64,000 nucleotides of DNA from Bacteroidota bacterium (GTDB taxonomy: Bacteria > Bacteroidota > Bacteroidia > Chitinophagales > Chitinophagaceae): NCBI GenBank assembly GCA_013285595.1, contig JABDHF010000002.1:22304-86303 (forward strand), given 5' to 3'. Under the pieces are notes generated by a model. That model did no database searches. It worked only from the letters and a program-made list of their open reading frames with translations, and was not told the DNA's origin. Made by a program: the position numbers and the translations under genes. Below, piece by piece: positions 46,279-54,036 of the stretch (positions are counted from its first letter, which is position 1; each line of letters starts with the position of its first letter).

Positions 46279-47394
46279 TCAAAGTTTGAACTTAGGCAAA
46301 CTATCAACAGCTTCACGTTTCTTTGAGTCAATCACCTTTGTATAAATCTGAGTGGTCTTGATGTGGCGGTGGCCGAGCAGCTTACCTACTGTATAAATAT
46401 CGGCACCGTTCGTTAAACTCATTGTAGCCATAGTGTGACGGGCAACGTGAAAAGTTACTTTCTTCTTTATACCAGCAGCCATTGCCCACTCTCGTAATTT
46501 CACGTTGTTCCATGCGCTATAGGTTAAATGAAATACTCTTTCTTTCTCGTCTTTACGTTCGCCTAAGAAATACAATGCTTGCTCTGACACAGGTAAATAT
46601 TCGATACCGCCTGTCTTTTTCTGTTGGAACATTATCATGTCCTCCCTAACTTCCGACCATTTTAGTTTCTCTATATCACTCCAACGCAGGCCTGTAAGAC
46701 AGCTAAACAAAAATGCTCTTTTTAACTGCGGATCATCACACTCGGTATTAATCAACTTTTGAACTTCCTCTGCTGTTAAATATTCTCGCTTGCTATCCTC
46801 TGATTTTACACCGATAGAAGCTTGTGCCGGATTGAAGTTTGTTAGTTTCTCTTTAAATGCTTGTTTAAGACATGCGACAACCTTATTGTAGTAAGAGAAA
46901 ATAGTGTTCTTTGATAATTTTTTCTCGTTTTTAGTTTTTGTTGTTTTTAAGTAAGAGTGCCATTCACCCAGCCAATTTTCATTTACCTGTGATAACATAA
47001 TATTTCCGCTCTCAAACGCTTGTAGGTGCTTTAATGTACTTTGCCAGTTCTGATAATTACTCTCGCTATCTTTTCGCTTTTCCATCTGCTTTTCAAAATA
47101 GTCAGTCAAAGGAATAGTCTTCTTGAAAGCAGGCATAAAGTCATAATCGCCGCTTGATATTTCCAGTTGCCTTTTGGAGCGGATGTTCTCTGCTAACAAT
47201 TCTACATTAGCATTATGGTCACGATTAATCTTGGTAGAGCCTTTTACTAAACGAAGGTTCAAGAACTCATAGTAACGTTTGCCTTGATAGTATATGTCAA
47301 GGAACAGAGTTGTTTCACCACTTTTCAGAACTTTCCTACGAATCTTCACAATTTGATTTTGCCGGGGTGCAGCTTTCTTCTTTTTATTTTCCAT
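46279..47394 (-). CDS. Tyrosine recombinase with arm-binding domain, element C integrase
   Basis: 371 residues of the Bacteroidota island type: basic arm-binding N-terminus (MENKKKKAAPRQNQIVKIRR, GETTLFLDIYYQGKRYYEF), a SAM-like core-binding domain (~105-200) and the catalytic domain. The active site is complete: Arg in CLTGLRWSDIEKLKW, Lys in MFQQKKTGG, HVARHTMATM, LGHRHIKTTQIYTKV with Tyr nucleophile. It sits at the end of element C, ~620 bases from the mnmE tip, and is the likely enzyme for insertion there. Its start overlaps the end of the frameshifted excisionase-like gene. Confidence 0.92.
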   Translation of the reverse strand: MENKKKKAAPRQNQIVKIRRKVLKSGETTLFLDIYYQGKRYYEFLNLRLVKGSTKINRDHNANVELLAENIRSKRQLEISSGDYDFMPAFKKTIPLTDYFEKQMEKRKDSESNYQNWQSTLKHLQAFESGNIMLSQVNENWLGEWHSYLKTTKTKNEKKLSKNTIFSYYNKVVACLKQAFKEKLTNFNPAQASIGVKSEDSKREYLTAEEVQKLINTECDDPQLKRAFLFSCLTGLRWSDIEKLKWSEVREDMIMFQQKKTGGIEYLPVSEQALYFLGERKDEKERVFHLTYSAWNNVKLREWAMAAGIKKKVTFHVARHTMATMSLTNGADIYTVGKLLGHRHIKTTQIYTKVIDSKKREAVDSLPKFKL

Positions 47395-47760
47395 TGTTGA
47401 AAATTTTATTGATGTCTTCTTTTTTGATTAGATGTTTAGTGCCGTGTTGGTATGTAGGAAGCAAGTCGCCTTTAATCCACCGAACAAAGTATTTCTGGAC
47501 ACACCGACTAAAGCGCATGTTTCCGTAACGCTTAAAAAGTCTTTTGCTTTTATTTCTGCTAATAGGAGGGTTGAAGTAGGTGCTGGTATTCCCTTTTTAT
47601 TTGGCAAGCTTTTATGGCTATCAATGCGCTCTTGTCGCTTAATAGCTTTGTACCCTTTTTTATTGCAGGTGTGAGAACAGTAACGTGTATATAAAGTGCG
47701 AGCTGTATATAGCTTACCGCAGTATTCACAGTTTTTGACGATTTCTATCTTGCTACTCAT
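47384..47760 (-). pseudogene. Excisionase-like zinc-finger HTH gene with a frameshift
   Basis: The first frame (ATG 47760) encodes a two-Cys pair zinc-ribbon (CEYCGKLYTARTLYTRYCSHTC), a linker, and DFLSVTETCALVGVSRNTLF, then runs into nonsense. One base off, near 47481-47488, the frame continues RWIKGDLLPTYQHGTKHLI and KKEDINKIFNNGK-stop, the normal HTH_17 wing and end, stopping at 47384 inside the integrase start. Restoring one base would give a complete ~125-residue protein. It is either a disabled excisionase, which would trap the element, or a sequencing error; programmed shifting is possible but no slippery heptamer is seen. Confidence 0.65.
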
Positions 47761-48011
47761 AAAAAGTGATATTCAAATCGAAGCAAAACGGATCAAAATA
47801 GCGCAAAACGTCGCAAAATCACCCCATCATTTGCATCGACCACCATAAAAGTAACAAGAAAAGACCACTAAAGTAACACTGCAATAACAAAAAATGAGAA
47901 AGGAATGATCAAACAACATCTAAAGAATAACAAAATAAATTCTCAAGAGTATTGATTTTAGTACGTTTTACATTTTGTACTCGTATTAAATAATTGTAAT
48001 AACACAGCATT
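47761..48011. repeat. Right-end arm region of element C
   Basis: No gene. It contains the arm AGAGTATTGATTTTAGTACG plus six bases (47946-47971), the inverse of the left-end arm at 13983-14007 and 27301-27325, as expected for the two inner sides of an integrated element. Confidence 0.5.
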
Positions 48012-48029
48012 TCACTTCCCGATACAAAA
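48012..48029 (-). other. attR-like site inside the mnmE 3' end
   Basis: The last five mnmE codons plus stop (FCIGK-stop). Matches 13950-13967 at 15 of 18 bases in the same orientation; the exact shared core is CCGATACA (48019-48026). Confidence 0.6.
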
Positions 48030-49403
48030 CTTAGAAAATATATAGTCCAGTTTATCTTCAGTAGTTACCTCCCCGGTTATTTCACCAAGTGCATAGAGGC
48101 AGGTGCGGATATCGAGCGCTATAAGGTCGCTGGAGATATCATTATCTAAGCCGGTCTTAATATCGTGCAGCGAGGTGAGCACTTCTTGCAGGGCACTGTA
48201 GTGTCGTGCATTGGTAATGATAGTACCCTCCTGTTTTACTTTACCTTCAGTTACCAGGTCATATAAGGCGTCTTTCAGTTGATGTATGTTCTCTTTGTTC
48301 TTAGCAGAGATAAACAACACGTCTTTAGCAATAGGCTTAAACGTTTCCATGGCTTCGTTAATGTCAATATCATCCACCTTATTGCCGACCAATAAATATT
48401 TAATACCAGCAGCTTCGAAAGTCCCTTTTTGTTCCAGTACCCGCTCACTTTCGACTTTCGACTTTTGACTTTCGACCAAGTCAAACAAATACACCACCAC
48501 ATCAGCCTTATTCATGGCCGCCACGCTTCTTTCTATCCCTTGCAGCTCTATAACGTCTGTGCTATGCTCCCTTATACCGGCAGTATCTATAAGCCGGAAG
48601 AGAAGCCCGTTGATATTGAGCACCTCTTCTATGGTGTCGCGGGTAGTGCCTGCTATATCGCTTACTATGGCCCGCTCTTCATTCAGCAGTGCATTGAGCA
48701 GCGTGCTTTTACCCGCATTGGGCCTGCCTATTATGGCTACACTCACCCCATTCTTTATCACGTTACCCAGCCTGAAAGAGTCCAGCAGTTGTTGCGTAGC
48801 TATGGTCAGCCGCTGTATCAGCTCATAAAATTTTGTACGGTCCGCAAACTCCACATCTTCCTGGCTAAAGTCTAGCTCCAGCTCTATCAGCGCGCTAAAC
48901 TGTATCAGTTGCTCACGCATCTCTTTCAGATCTTCGCTGAAGCCGCCACGCAGGTTATGTATCGCTGCCTTATGCGCTGCCCCACTTTGGCTGGCTATCA
49001 GGTCTGCCACGGCCTCTGCCTGTGTCAGGTCCAGCTTGCCTTTCAGGAATGCCCGGAGGGTAAATTCTCCAGGTTGGGCCATCCTCGCTCCGTGCTCTAT
49101 ACACAAGTTAAGTACCTGCTCCAGCACATAATCCGACCCATGACAGCTTATCTCTGTCACATCCTCACCGGTATAACTTTTAGGCCCTTTATACAGGCTT
49201 ACTACTACCTCATCTATTATCTTATCGCCGTCTTTGATCTTGCCAAAGTGCAGCGTATGGCTTTGTTGTTTCGTAAGGTCCTTACCTGCAAATAGGGTAT
49301 TCGTTATCGTTATAGCATCACTGCCGCTAAGGCGTATTATGCCTATAGCCCCTTCTCCTGGCGGAGTGGCAATAGCTACTATGGTATCATTAAGATTAAA
49401 CAT
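48012..49403 (-). CDS. mnmE: tRNA modification GTPase MnmE
   Basis: 463 residues from the ATG at 49403 (an upstream in-frame TTG exists). The N-terminal tetrahydrofolate-binding domain begins NDTIVAIATPPGEGAIGIIR; the G domain has P-loop [16 protein letters not shown] (~223-238), DIAGTTRDTIEE, DTAGIRE and LLVGNKVD; it ends with FCIGK, the conserved C-terminal Cys motif. With MnmG it installs the carboxymethylaminomethyl group on wobble U34 of tRNA. The gene is intact although a mobile island is inserted at its 3' end. A repetitive insertion (ESQKSKVESERVLEQ) lies in the loop before the NKVD motif. Confidence 0.95.
   Translation of the reverse strand: MFNLNDTIVAIATPPGEGAIGIIRLSGSDAITITNTLFAGKDLTKQQSHTLHFGKIKDGDKIIDEVVVSLYKGPKSYTGEDVTEISCHGSDYVLEQVLNLCIEHGARMAQPGEFTLRAFLKGKLDLTQAEAVADLIASQSGAAHKAAIHNLRGGFSEDLKEMREQLIQFSALIELELDFSQEDVEFADRTKFYELIQRLTIATQQLLDSFRLGNVIKNGVSVAIIGRPNAGKSTLLNALLNEERAIVSDIAGTTRDTIEEVLNINGLLFRLIDTAGIREHSTDVIELQGIERSVAAMNKADVVVYLFDLVESQKSKVESERVLEQKGTFEAAGIKYLLVGNKVDDIDINEAMETFKPIAKDVLFISAKNKENIHQLKDALYDLVTEGKVKQEGTIITNARHYSALQEVLTSLHDIKTGLDNDISSDLIALDIRTCLYALGEITGEVTTEDKLDYIFSKFCIGK
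48447..48476. repeat. Heptad repeat inside mnmE
   Basis: Four tandem units of CTTTCGA/CTTTTGA in frame with mnmE, encoding SQKSKVESE. Similar heptads (CTTTAAC, CTTTTGA) occur in intergenic DNA at 50949-50970 and 54012-54033. Confidence 0.6.
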
Positions 49404-49462
49404 GGAGCGCAAAAGTAAATACTATTAGGCGATTCATTTATTATTGTCAATTTTGCACCATT

Positions 49463-49915
49463 ATGAGAGCAATTATCCAGCGGGTCTCTACCGCAAGCGT
49501 CACCATAGATGCCGATGAAAAAGCGGCCATAGGCAAGGGTTTTATGATCTTATTAGGAATAGAAACAGAAGATGCCACTGAAGATGTAAGCTGGCTATGT
49601 GGCAAAATAGCACAGTTAAGGGTGTTTGCCGACGACCAGGGCATGATGAATAAAGACATCAAAGAGATCAACGGCGATATACTGCTGGTCAGCCAGTTTA
49701 CCCTGCATGCATCTTATAAAAAGGGCAATAGGCCGTCATTCATAAAGGCTGCCCGGCCAGAACAAGCTATACCACTATACGAAGCTTTTATTGCCGACCT
49801 CTCCGAAAAGATAGGGCGCCCTATAGTTACAGGCACTTTTGGCGCAGATATGAAGGTGGCCCTGGTAAACGATGGCCCCGTGACCATTATTATGGATAGC
49901 AGAAACAGGGAGTAA
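49463..49915 (+). CDS. dtd: D-aminoacyl-tRNA deacylase
   Basis: 150 residues, the family size. MRAIIQRVSTASVTID at the start, LLVSQFTLHASYKKGNRPSF (the S-Q-x-x-T motif) and VNDGPVTIIM (the Gly-cisPro motif) are diagnostic. It hydrolyses D-amino acids, and glycine mis-charged on tRNA-Ala, from tRNA in the cytoplasm. It starts 59 bases from the mnmE start on the other strand, so the two share a short divergent promoter region. Followed by a CCCCTAAAGGGG-type repeat. Confidence 0.95.
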   Translation: MRAIIQRVSTASVTIDADEKAAIGKGFMILLGIETEDATEDVSWLCGKIAQLRVFADDQGMMNKDIKEINGDILLVSQFTLHASYKKGNRPSFIKAARPEQAIPLYEAFIADLSEKIGRPIVTGTFGADMKVALVNDGPVTIIMDSRNRE

Positions 49916-49916
49916 A

Positions 49917-49951
49917 ACCCCTGACCCCTAAAGGGGAACCTGCTATTTAGC
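49917..49951 (+). repeat. CCCCTAAAGGGG repeat, copy 1
   Basis: ACCCCTGACCCCTAAAGGGG followed by AACCTGCTATTTAGC, just after dtd. Member of a family with copies at 50508-50543 and 55621-55655 and inverted relatives at 50029-50055 and 55774-55803. Confidence 0.7.
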
Positions 49952-50028
49952 TGCAGTTAAGACATTGAGCTTTTGAAGCTATATTTGGGTAAATTATTTT
50001 TAACAAATATCAAACTCCTACGAAACGA

Positions 50029-50055
50029 GGGGAAGCCCCTTTTAGGGGTTTGAGG
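50029..50055 (-). repeat. CCCCTAAAGGGG repeat, copy 2 (inverted)
   Basis: GGGGAAGCCCCTTTTAGGGG then TTTGAGG, inverted relative to copy 1; the pair brackets the dtd-tadA gap. Confidence 0.6.
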
Positions 50056-50063
50056 TTAGAGTT

Positions 50064-50507
50064 ATGGAATTCAACGACGAATACTTTATGCGACAGGCAC
50101 TGCAACAGGCCAGGCAGGCTTATGACGCAGGCGAAGTGCCCGTGGGCGCAGTGGTAGTGTGGGACAACAAGATCATAGCCCGCGGGCACAACCAGGTGGA
50201 ACAGCTTAACGACAGCACGGCCCATGCCGAGATGATAGCGCTTACCGCAGCATTCAATACGCTGGGCAGCAAATACCTGCCTGAGGCTGCACTTTATGTA
50301 ACAGTAGAGCCCTGCCTTATGTGCTGTGGGGCCATGTACTGGTCTAAGCTGGCGCGTATAGTGTATGGCGCCGAAGATGTGAAAAACGGCTACCGCAAAA
50401 CCACTGGCGACAACTGGCCTTTTCACCAAAAGGCCGAACTGACAAAAGGAATAATGGCCGATGAGTGTGCCCAACTGATGAAGGACTTTTTTGTACAGAG
50501 AAGGTAA
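50064..50507 (+). CDS. tadA: tRNA-specific adenosine deaminase
   Basis: 147 residues. The zinc-deaminase motifs are complete: HAEMIAL (His ligand and proton-shuttling Glu) and VEPCLMCCGAM (two Cys ligands). QALQQARQAYDAGEVPVGAV is the typical TadA start. It converts A34 to inosine in tRNA-Arg(ACG). A guanine or cytosine deaminase of the same superfamily is the main alternative, but the C-terminal KNGYRKTTGD...MADECAQLMKDFF fits TadA. Flanked on both sides by CCCCTAAAGGGG repeats. Confidence 0.85.
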   Translation: MEFNDEYFMRQALQQARQAYDAGEVPVGAVVVWDNKIIARGHNQVEQLNDSTAHAEMIALTAAFNTLGSKYLPEAALYVTVEPCLMCCGAMYWSKLARIVYGAEDVKNGYRKTTGDNWPFHQKAELTKGIMADECAQLMKDFFVQRR

Positions 50508-50543
50508 ACTCCTGAACCCCTAAAGGGGAACCATCTATTAAGC
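50508..50543 (+). repeat. CCCCTAAAGGGG repeat, copy 3
   Basis: ACTCCTGAACCCCTAAAGGG followed by GAACCATCTATTAAGC, directly after the tadA stop; very close to copy 4 at 55621-55655. Confidence 0.7.
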
Positions 50544-50588
50544 TTTGCTAGGAACCTTGAACAATAGGACAAGATTCAACTTTAAATT

Positions 50589-50921
50589 ATGGGCATGATT
50601 GTGTTTAACTGGCATAAAATAGACGCGGTTTCTTTTCCATCTCTTCCTGAAGGTAAAATGATTGAAACATTTGTATCTGGCAAACGTATTGGCTTGATCA
50701 AACGCAATAGCGCTGTTTATGCGTTTACCGCTGCATGCCCACATGCCGGCGCACCGCTGTGCGATGGCTGGATAGATGGCATGGGTCGCATAGTATGCCC
50801 TGATCATAAATACCGCTTCGACCCTGCGAATGGCCGCAATACTACTGGCGAAGGTTATAAGTTATTTACTTATCCGGTGGAGATTAAAGAGGACGATATC
50901 TATATAGGTTTTTTGCCTTAG
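50589..50921 (+). CDS. Rieske [2Fe-2S] ferredoxin-like protein
   Basis: 110 residues. The two ligand boxes are C-P-H-A-G (CPHAGAPLCDG) and C-P-D-H-K (VCPDHKYRFDP), the C-x-H ... C-x-x-H Rieske arrangement. There is no signal peptide or membrane anchor, so it is a soluble electron carrier or a small subunit resembling NirD. No oxygenase or reductase partner lies nearby, so its partner is unknown. Start at 50589 (an alternative ATG is at 50595). Confidence 0.88.
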   Translation: MGMIVFNWHKIDAVSFPSLPEGKMIETFVSGKRIGLIKRNSAVYAFTAACPHAGAPLCDGWIDGMGRIVCPDHKYRFDPANGRNTTGEGYKLFTYPVEIKEDDIYIGFLP

Positions 50922-50948
50922 CTTTATTGGGCAACACCACTTTTTGGT

Positions 50949-50970
50949 TTTAACCTTTAACTTTTGACTT
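50949..50970. repeat. Heptad repeat before the LD-carboxypeptidase gene
   Basis: TTTAACCTTTAACTTTTGAC plus TT immediately precedes the ATG at 50971 and so occupies the ribosome-binding region. Confidence 0.55.
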
Positions 50971-51918
50971 ATGTTCCACCCGCCATTCTTAAAGCCAAGT
51001 TCTGTAATAGGTATTACTGCACCAGCTGCGGGCCCTGTTATCGGTATTACCTGCCCGTCGGGCTATGTGTCTGATGAGCGCGTAGCGGGCGCCATTCCTA
51101 TATTAGAGCGCTGGGGATTTAAGGTAAAAGTGGGTGCCACTGTGGGTACACAGCACAATTACTTTTCCGGCACCGATGATGAGCGCCTTGCAGACCTGCA
51201 GGCCATGCTAGACGACCCGAATATCAATGCCATACTCATGGGCCGTGGCGGCTATGGCATGAGCCGCATTATTGACCGCCTCGATTTTACAGCCTTCCTG
51301 AAAAACCCCAAATGGATATGTGGCTTCAGCGATATAGTGGTGCTGCATAATCACCTGCAGTCCCGCTACGAAATGCCGTCCCTGCATAGCCCTATGTGCG
51401 GGGCCTTTAAGCCAGAAACGGAGCACGAGGCATATCTAAACACCTTCCATGCAGCGCTTACGGGAGAATCTATAATGTACCATATAGACCCATCGCCACG
51501 CAACAGGCCGGGAACGGCAAAGGCAATCCTGACCGGCGGCAACCTTGCTATACTCGCCCACCTTACCGGCTCTGCATCAGAGGTGAATACCGAAGACAAG
51601 ATCCTTTTTATTGAGGACATAGGCGAATACCTGTATAATGCCGACCGTATGCTCATGAACCTGAAAAGGGCCGGTAAGTTTGACCACCTGAAAGGCCTGA
51701 TAGTAGGCGGCTTTACCGATATGCAGGATACCGAGCGGCCTTTCGGGCAAACCATTGAAGAGATAATATGGGATAAGGTGAAAGAATATGACTACCCGGT
51801 ATGTTTCAATTTCCCCTGCGGCCACCAGGATATTAATTATACGCTAACCCTGGGCGTAGAGCACAAGCTGGCAGTAACCAATAATGGCGTGATACTGGAG
51901 CTGAAGCGGGAAAACTAA
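50971..51918 (+). CDS. LD-carboxypeptidase (peptidase family S66)
   Basis: 315 residues. GRGGYG at 91-96 and ICGFSDIVVLHNH with the nucleophile Ser at 120 are family marks; the Glu and His partners lie in LFIEDIGEYLYNADRM and FPCGHQDINYTLTLG. The enzyme trims the terminal D-Ala from murein tetrapeptides during cytoplasmic peptidoglycan recycling; MccF-like immunity proteins share the fold. The N-terminus carries a near-duplication (VIGITAPAAGP then VIGITCPSGYV). Convergent with the rhodanese gene (four-base overlap of ends). Confidence 0.88.
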   Translation: MFHPPFLKPSSVIGITAPAAGPVIGITCPSGYVSDERVAGAIPILERWGFKVKVGATVGTQHNYFSGTDDERLADLQAMLDDPNINAILMGRGGYGMSRIIDRLDFTAFLKNPKWICGFSDIVVLHNHLQSRYEMPSLHSPMCGAFKPETEHEAYLNTFHAALTGESIMYHIDPSPRNRPGTAKAILTGGNLAILAHLTGSASEVNTEDKILFIEDIGEYLYNADRMLMNLKRAGKFDHLKGLIVGGFTDMQDTERPFGQTIEEIIWDKVKEYDYPVCFNFPCGHQDINYTLTLGVEHKLAVTNNGVILELKREN

Positions 51919-52229
51919 CCCACCTGTTCTTTCCAGCTATTCATACCGCCCGATAGATTGATAAGATTGTGAAACCCCAATGTTTCCAGCCGCTGTATGG
52001 CCAGCACACTGCGTATGCCCTTTTCGCAATAGAGCACTACGTCTTTATCTTTAGGCAGCTCATTCGTTCTGCCTATAAGATCACCAAGTGGTATGTGCCT
52101 GCCGCCGATGTTATAGCGCTCACGTTCCCAGTCCTCTCTTATATCTATCAGCACAAAATCTTTACCGCTGGCTATCCATTTTTTCAGTTCAGTAGGGGTT
52201 ACTTGTTTCATAGTTTGGATACTATTCAT
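51915..52229 (-). CDS. Rhodanese-like sulfurtransferase domain protein
   Basis: 104 residues, single domain. DFVLIDIREDWERERYNIGG is the start of the fold and VVLYCEKGIRSVLAI carries the active-site Cys in the C-x4-R loop. Single-domain rhodaneses carry sulfur as a persulfide in the cytoplasm. Starts at ATG 52229, overlapping the TMEM175 gene by eight bases; 52211 is an alternative start. Likely co-transcribed with the channel gene. Confidence 0.9.
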   Translation of the reverse strand: MNSIQTMKQVTPTELKKWIASGKDFVLIDIREDWERERYNIGGRHIPLGDLIGRTNELPKDKDVVLYCEKGIRSVLAIQRLETLGFHNLINLSGGMNSWKEQVG

Positions 52230-52872
52230 TTTTCTCTATTATTTTCTCAGCCAGCACTTCATCGTCCACGCCATCGGGTATAAAAAACAATATAGGCGCT
52301 ACCGCAAAACATGCATAAGCCGCATATAAAGACCAGAACGAAGCAGGTATAGAAATAAGATAGGCTGCCATGCCTATATAGTTCTTTACTATCGCCCGCC
52401 TGTTTGCCTTGTTTACCGATGTATTTAGTGCGTGCTCTTCTTCCATGAAGAAAAAGTTGTGCCGTATAGCATACCTGCGCAGCAGCATAAAGGCAAACGA
52501 CGACATAAATAATACTATGCCGTATATAGCAGCAGAATAAGACAGATCGGGGGCAGCGCCCAATAGGTTGGTAGGGAATGGTATGAGGCTAAGCCAAAAA
52601 AGCAGGTGCAGGTTCAGCCACAGGAATTTCTCATCCGCCTTCCTGATCATGTGGAATAGGTGGTGATGATTGAGCCACATAATGCCCAGCACCGTAAAAC
52701 TAAACAGGTACGCTACAAGTTGGGGAGATAACACCAGTAGTTCCTTCAGCTCACGCTTGTTAGACAGGTGCATGATGTTATCAGGCAGCTTTATGTCAAA
52801 CACCATTATGGTTATAGCTATAGATATAACACAGTCGCTAAATGCCTCTACACGATTGGTAGCTATATTCAT
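52222..52872 (-). CDS. TMEM175-family (DUF1211) potassium channel-like protein
   Basis: 216 residues with six hydrophobic helices. The first begins TNRVEAFSDCVISIAITIMV, carrying the R-x3-F-S-D signature of bacterial TMEM175, and TVLGIMWLNHHHLFHMI is the typical third-helix region. Bacterial relatives form potassium-selective leak channels in the inner membrane as tetramers. Upstream of and overlapping the rhodanese gene. Confidence 0.85.
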   Translation of the reverse strand: MNIATNRVEAFSDCVISIAITIMVFDIKLPDNIMHLSNKRELKELLVLSPQLVAYLFSFTVLGIMWLNHHHLFHMIRKADEKFLWLNLHLLFWLSLIPFPTNLLGAAPDLSYSAAIYGIVLFMSSFAFMLLRRYAIRHNFFFMEEEHALNTSVNKANRRAIVKNYIGMAAYLISIPASFWSLYAAYACFAVAPILFFIPDGVDDEVLAEKIIEKNE

Positions 52873-52923
52873 ATTTGGCTATATGGGTTACACTAAAGTT
52901 AGTATAAACAATACAGAACAAAA

Positions 52924-53922
52924 CTATGCCGGGTCGGTCAGCGCCTGCCACAGCATATCTTTCAGTTCTACAAGCCCCTGGTTAGCAGCAGATGATATGA
53001 AAATGTGGGGAATGCCCTCTGGCAGTGTTTCTGCTATGGCATTTTTTAGTTCATCGTCCAGCATGTCACTCTTGCTGATGGCAATAATTATCTTTTTTTG
53101 CAACAGCTCGGGGTTATACTGCTCCAGCTCATTAAGCAGTATGTCAAATTCAGCAGCATGGTCGTTACTGTCTGCCGGTATCAGGAACAGCAATACGGAG
53201 TTTCGCTCTATATGCCTCAGGAAACGATGCCCTAATCCTTTACCTTCAGCCGCACCCTCAATAATGCCCGGCAGGTCTGCCATGGCAAAAGATTTGTTGT
53301 CCCGGTAAGATACTATACCCAACTGGGGAGTAAGGGTAGTAAATGCGTAGTTGGCTATCTTAGGCTTAGCAGCGCTCACTACAGATAACAGGGTAGATTT
53401 ACCGGCATTAGGAAAGCCTACCAGGCCCACATCGGCCAGTATCTTTAGCTCCAGCACCTTCCAGCCTTCAGAGCCCATTTCACCCGGCTGGGCGTATTGC
53501 GGGGTTTGGTTGGTTGCAGTGGCAAAGTTTGCATTACCCAGCCCGCCACGGCCGCCTTTTATCCATGTTACCTCCTGGCCATCTTCCAGTATCTCTACTT
53601 CTTCCTCACCGGTTTCCACGTCTCTTGCCACGGTGCCCAGCGGCACTTCCAGTATTATATCGGCGCCATCGTGCCCGGTAGAGTTATTCTTCAGGCCGTT
53701 CTCGCCGTCTTTTGCCAGCACGTTTTTATAATAGCGCATGTGTAGCAGCGTCCACAGTTGGGCATTGCCCCTGAGTATGATATGGCCGCCACGGCCGCCA
53801 TTGCCCCCGTCAGGGCCAGCCATTGAATCAAACTTATTGCGCTCGAAGTGAGCACTGCCTGCACCGCCCTTACCCGACCGGGTGAATATCCGTATATGAT
53901 CTACAAAATTTCCTCTCTCCAC
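52924..53922 (-). CDS. obg: Obg GTPase (ribosome assembly)
   Basis: 332 residues. The N-terminal Obg fold with glycine-rich loops ([30 protein letters not shown]) runs to ~158, then the G domain: [36 protein letters not shown]. There is no long C-terminal domain, as in many short Obg proteins. It binds 50S precursors in ribosome maturation and stress control. An essential chromosomal gene, placed upstream of the rhodanese/channel pair on the same strand. Confidence 0.95.
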   Translation of the reverse strand: MERGNFVDHIRIFTRSGKGGAGSAHFERNKFDSMAGPDGGNGGRGGHIILRGNAQLWTLLHMRYYKNVLAKDGENGLKNNSTGHDGADIILEVPLGTVARDVETGEEEVEILEDGQEVTWIKGGRGGLGNANFATATNQTPQYAQPGEMGSEGWKVLELKILADVGLVGFPNAGKSTLLSVVSAAKPKIANYAFTTLTPQLGIVSYRDNKSFAMADLPGIIEGAAEGKGLGHRFLRHIERNSVLLFLIPADSNDHAAEFDILLNELEQYNPELLQKKIIIAISKSDMLDDELKNAIAETLPEGIPHIFISSAANQGLVELKDMLWQALTDPA

Positions 53923-54011
53923 TATATAATTATTTCTCCTGCTTTAATAGAATCATGAATACTGCTGCGTACAGGTAGCTTTTGGCGCTGCGAATCGCAG
54001 ATACTTCCAGG

Positions 54012-54033
54012 CTTTAACTTTTAACCTTTAACT
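54012..54033. repeat. Heptad repeat downstream of adk
   Basis: CTTTAACTTTTAACCTTTAA and two more bases at the adk 3' end, related to 50949-50970 and to the in-gene copy in mnmE. Confidence 0.55.
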
Positions 54034-54036
54034 TAA

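Larger units (their letters stand above)
27278..48025. mobile_element. Element C: zeta pair, replication relics, two defence-like operons, integrase
   Basis: This element of ~20.7 kb runs from the second internal att-like site to the intact mnmE tip. Order: zeta toxin pair, small regulator and primase/Pif1-like genes, unknown genes, six-gene operon, Shedu-like cassette, integrase with frameshifted excisionase. Apart from the zeta pair, integrase and excisionase, all genes read towards mnmE. Confidence 0.55.
13950..48029. mobile_element. Composite integrative island at the mnmE 3' end (about 34 kb)
   Basis: Bounded by mnmE-tip copies at 13950-13967 and 48012-48029 in direct orientation. It contains two tyrosine recombinases (26068-27033, 46279-47394), excisionase-like genes, toxin-antitoxin pairs, phage-defence-like operons and replication-type genes, and is visibly more AT-rich than both flanks. 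Two more att-like sites (18973-18986, 27273-27286), each preceded or followed by the same ~25-base arm sequence, divide it into three elements. No conjugation genes are seen, so the elements would need outside help to transfer between cells. Confidence 0.75.

Noticed and set aside
48429-49295. Several plus-strand frames inside mnmE
   Set aside because: mnmE is a clear full-length gene on the other strand; these are shadows.
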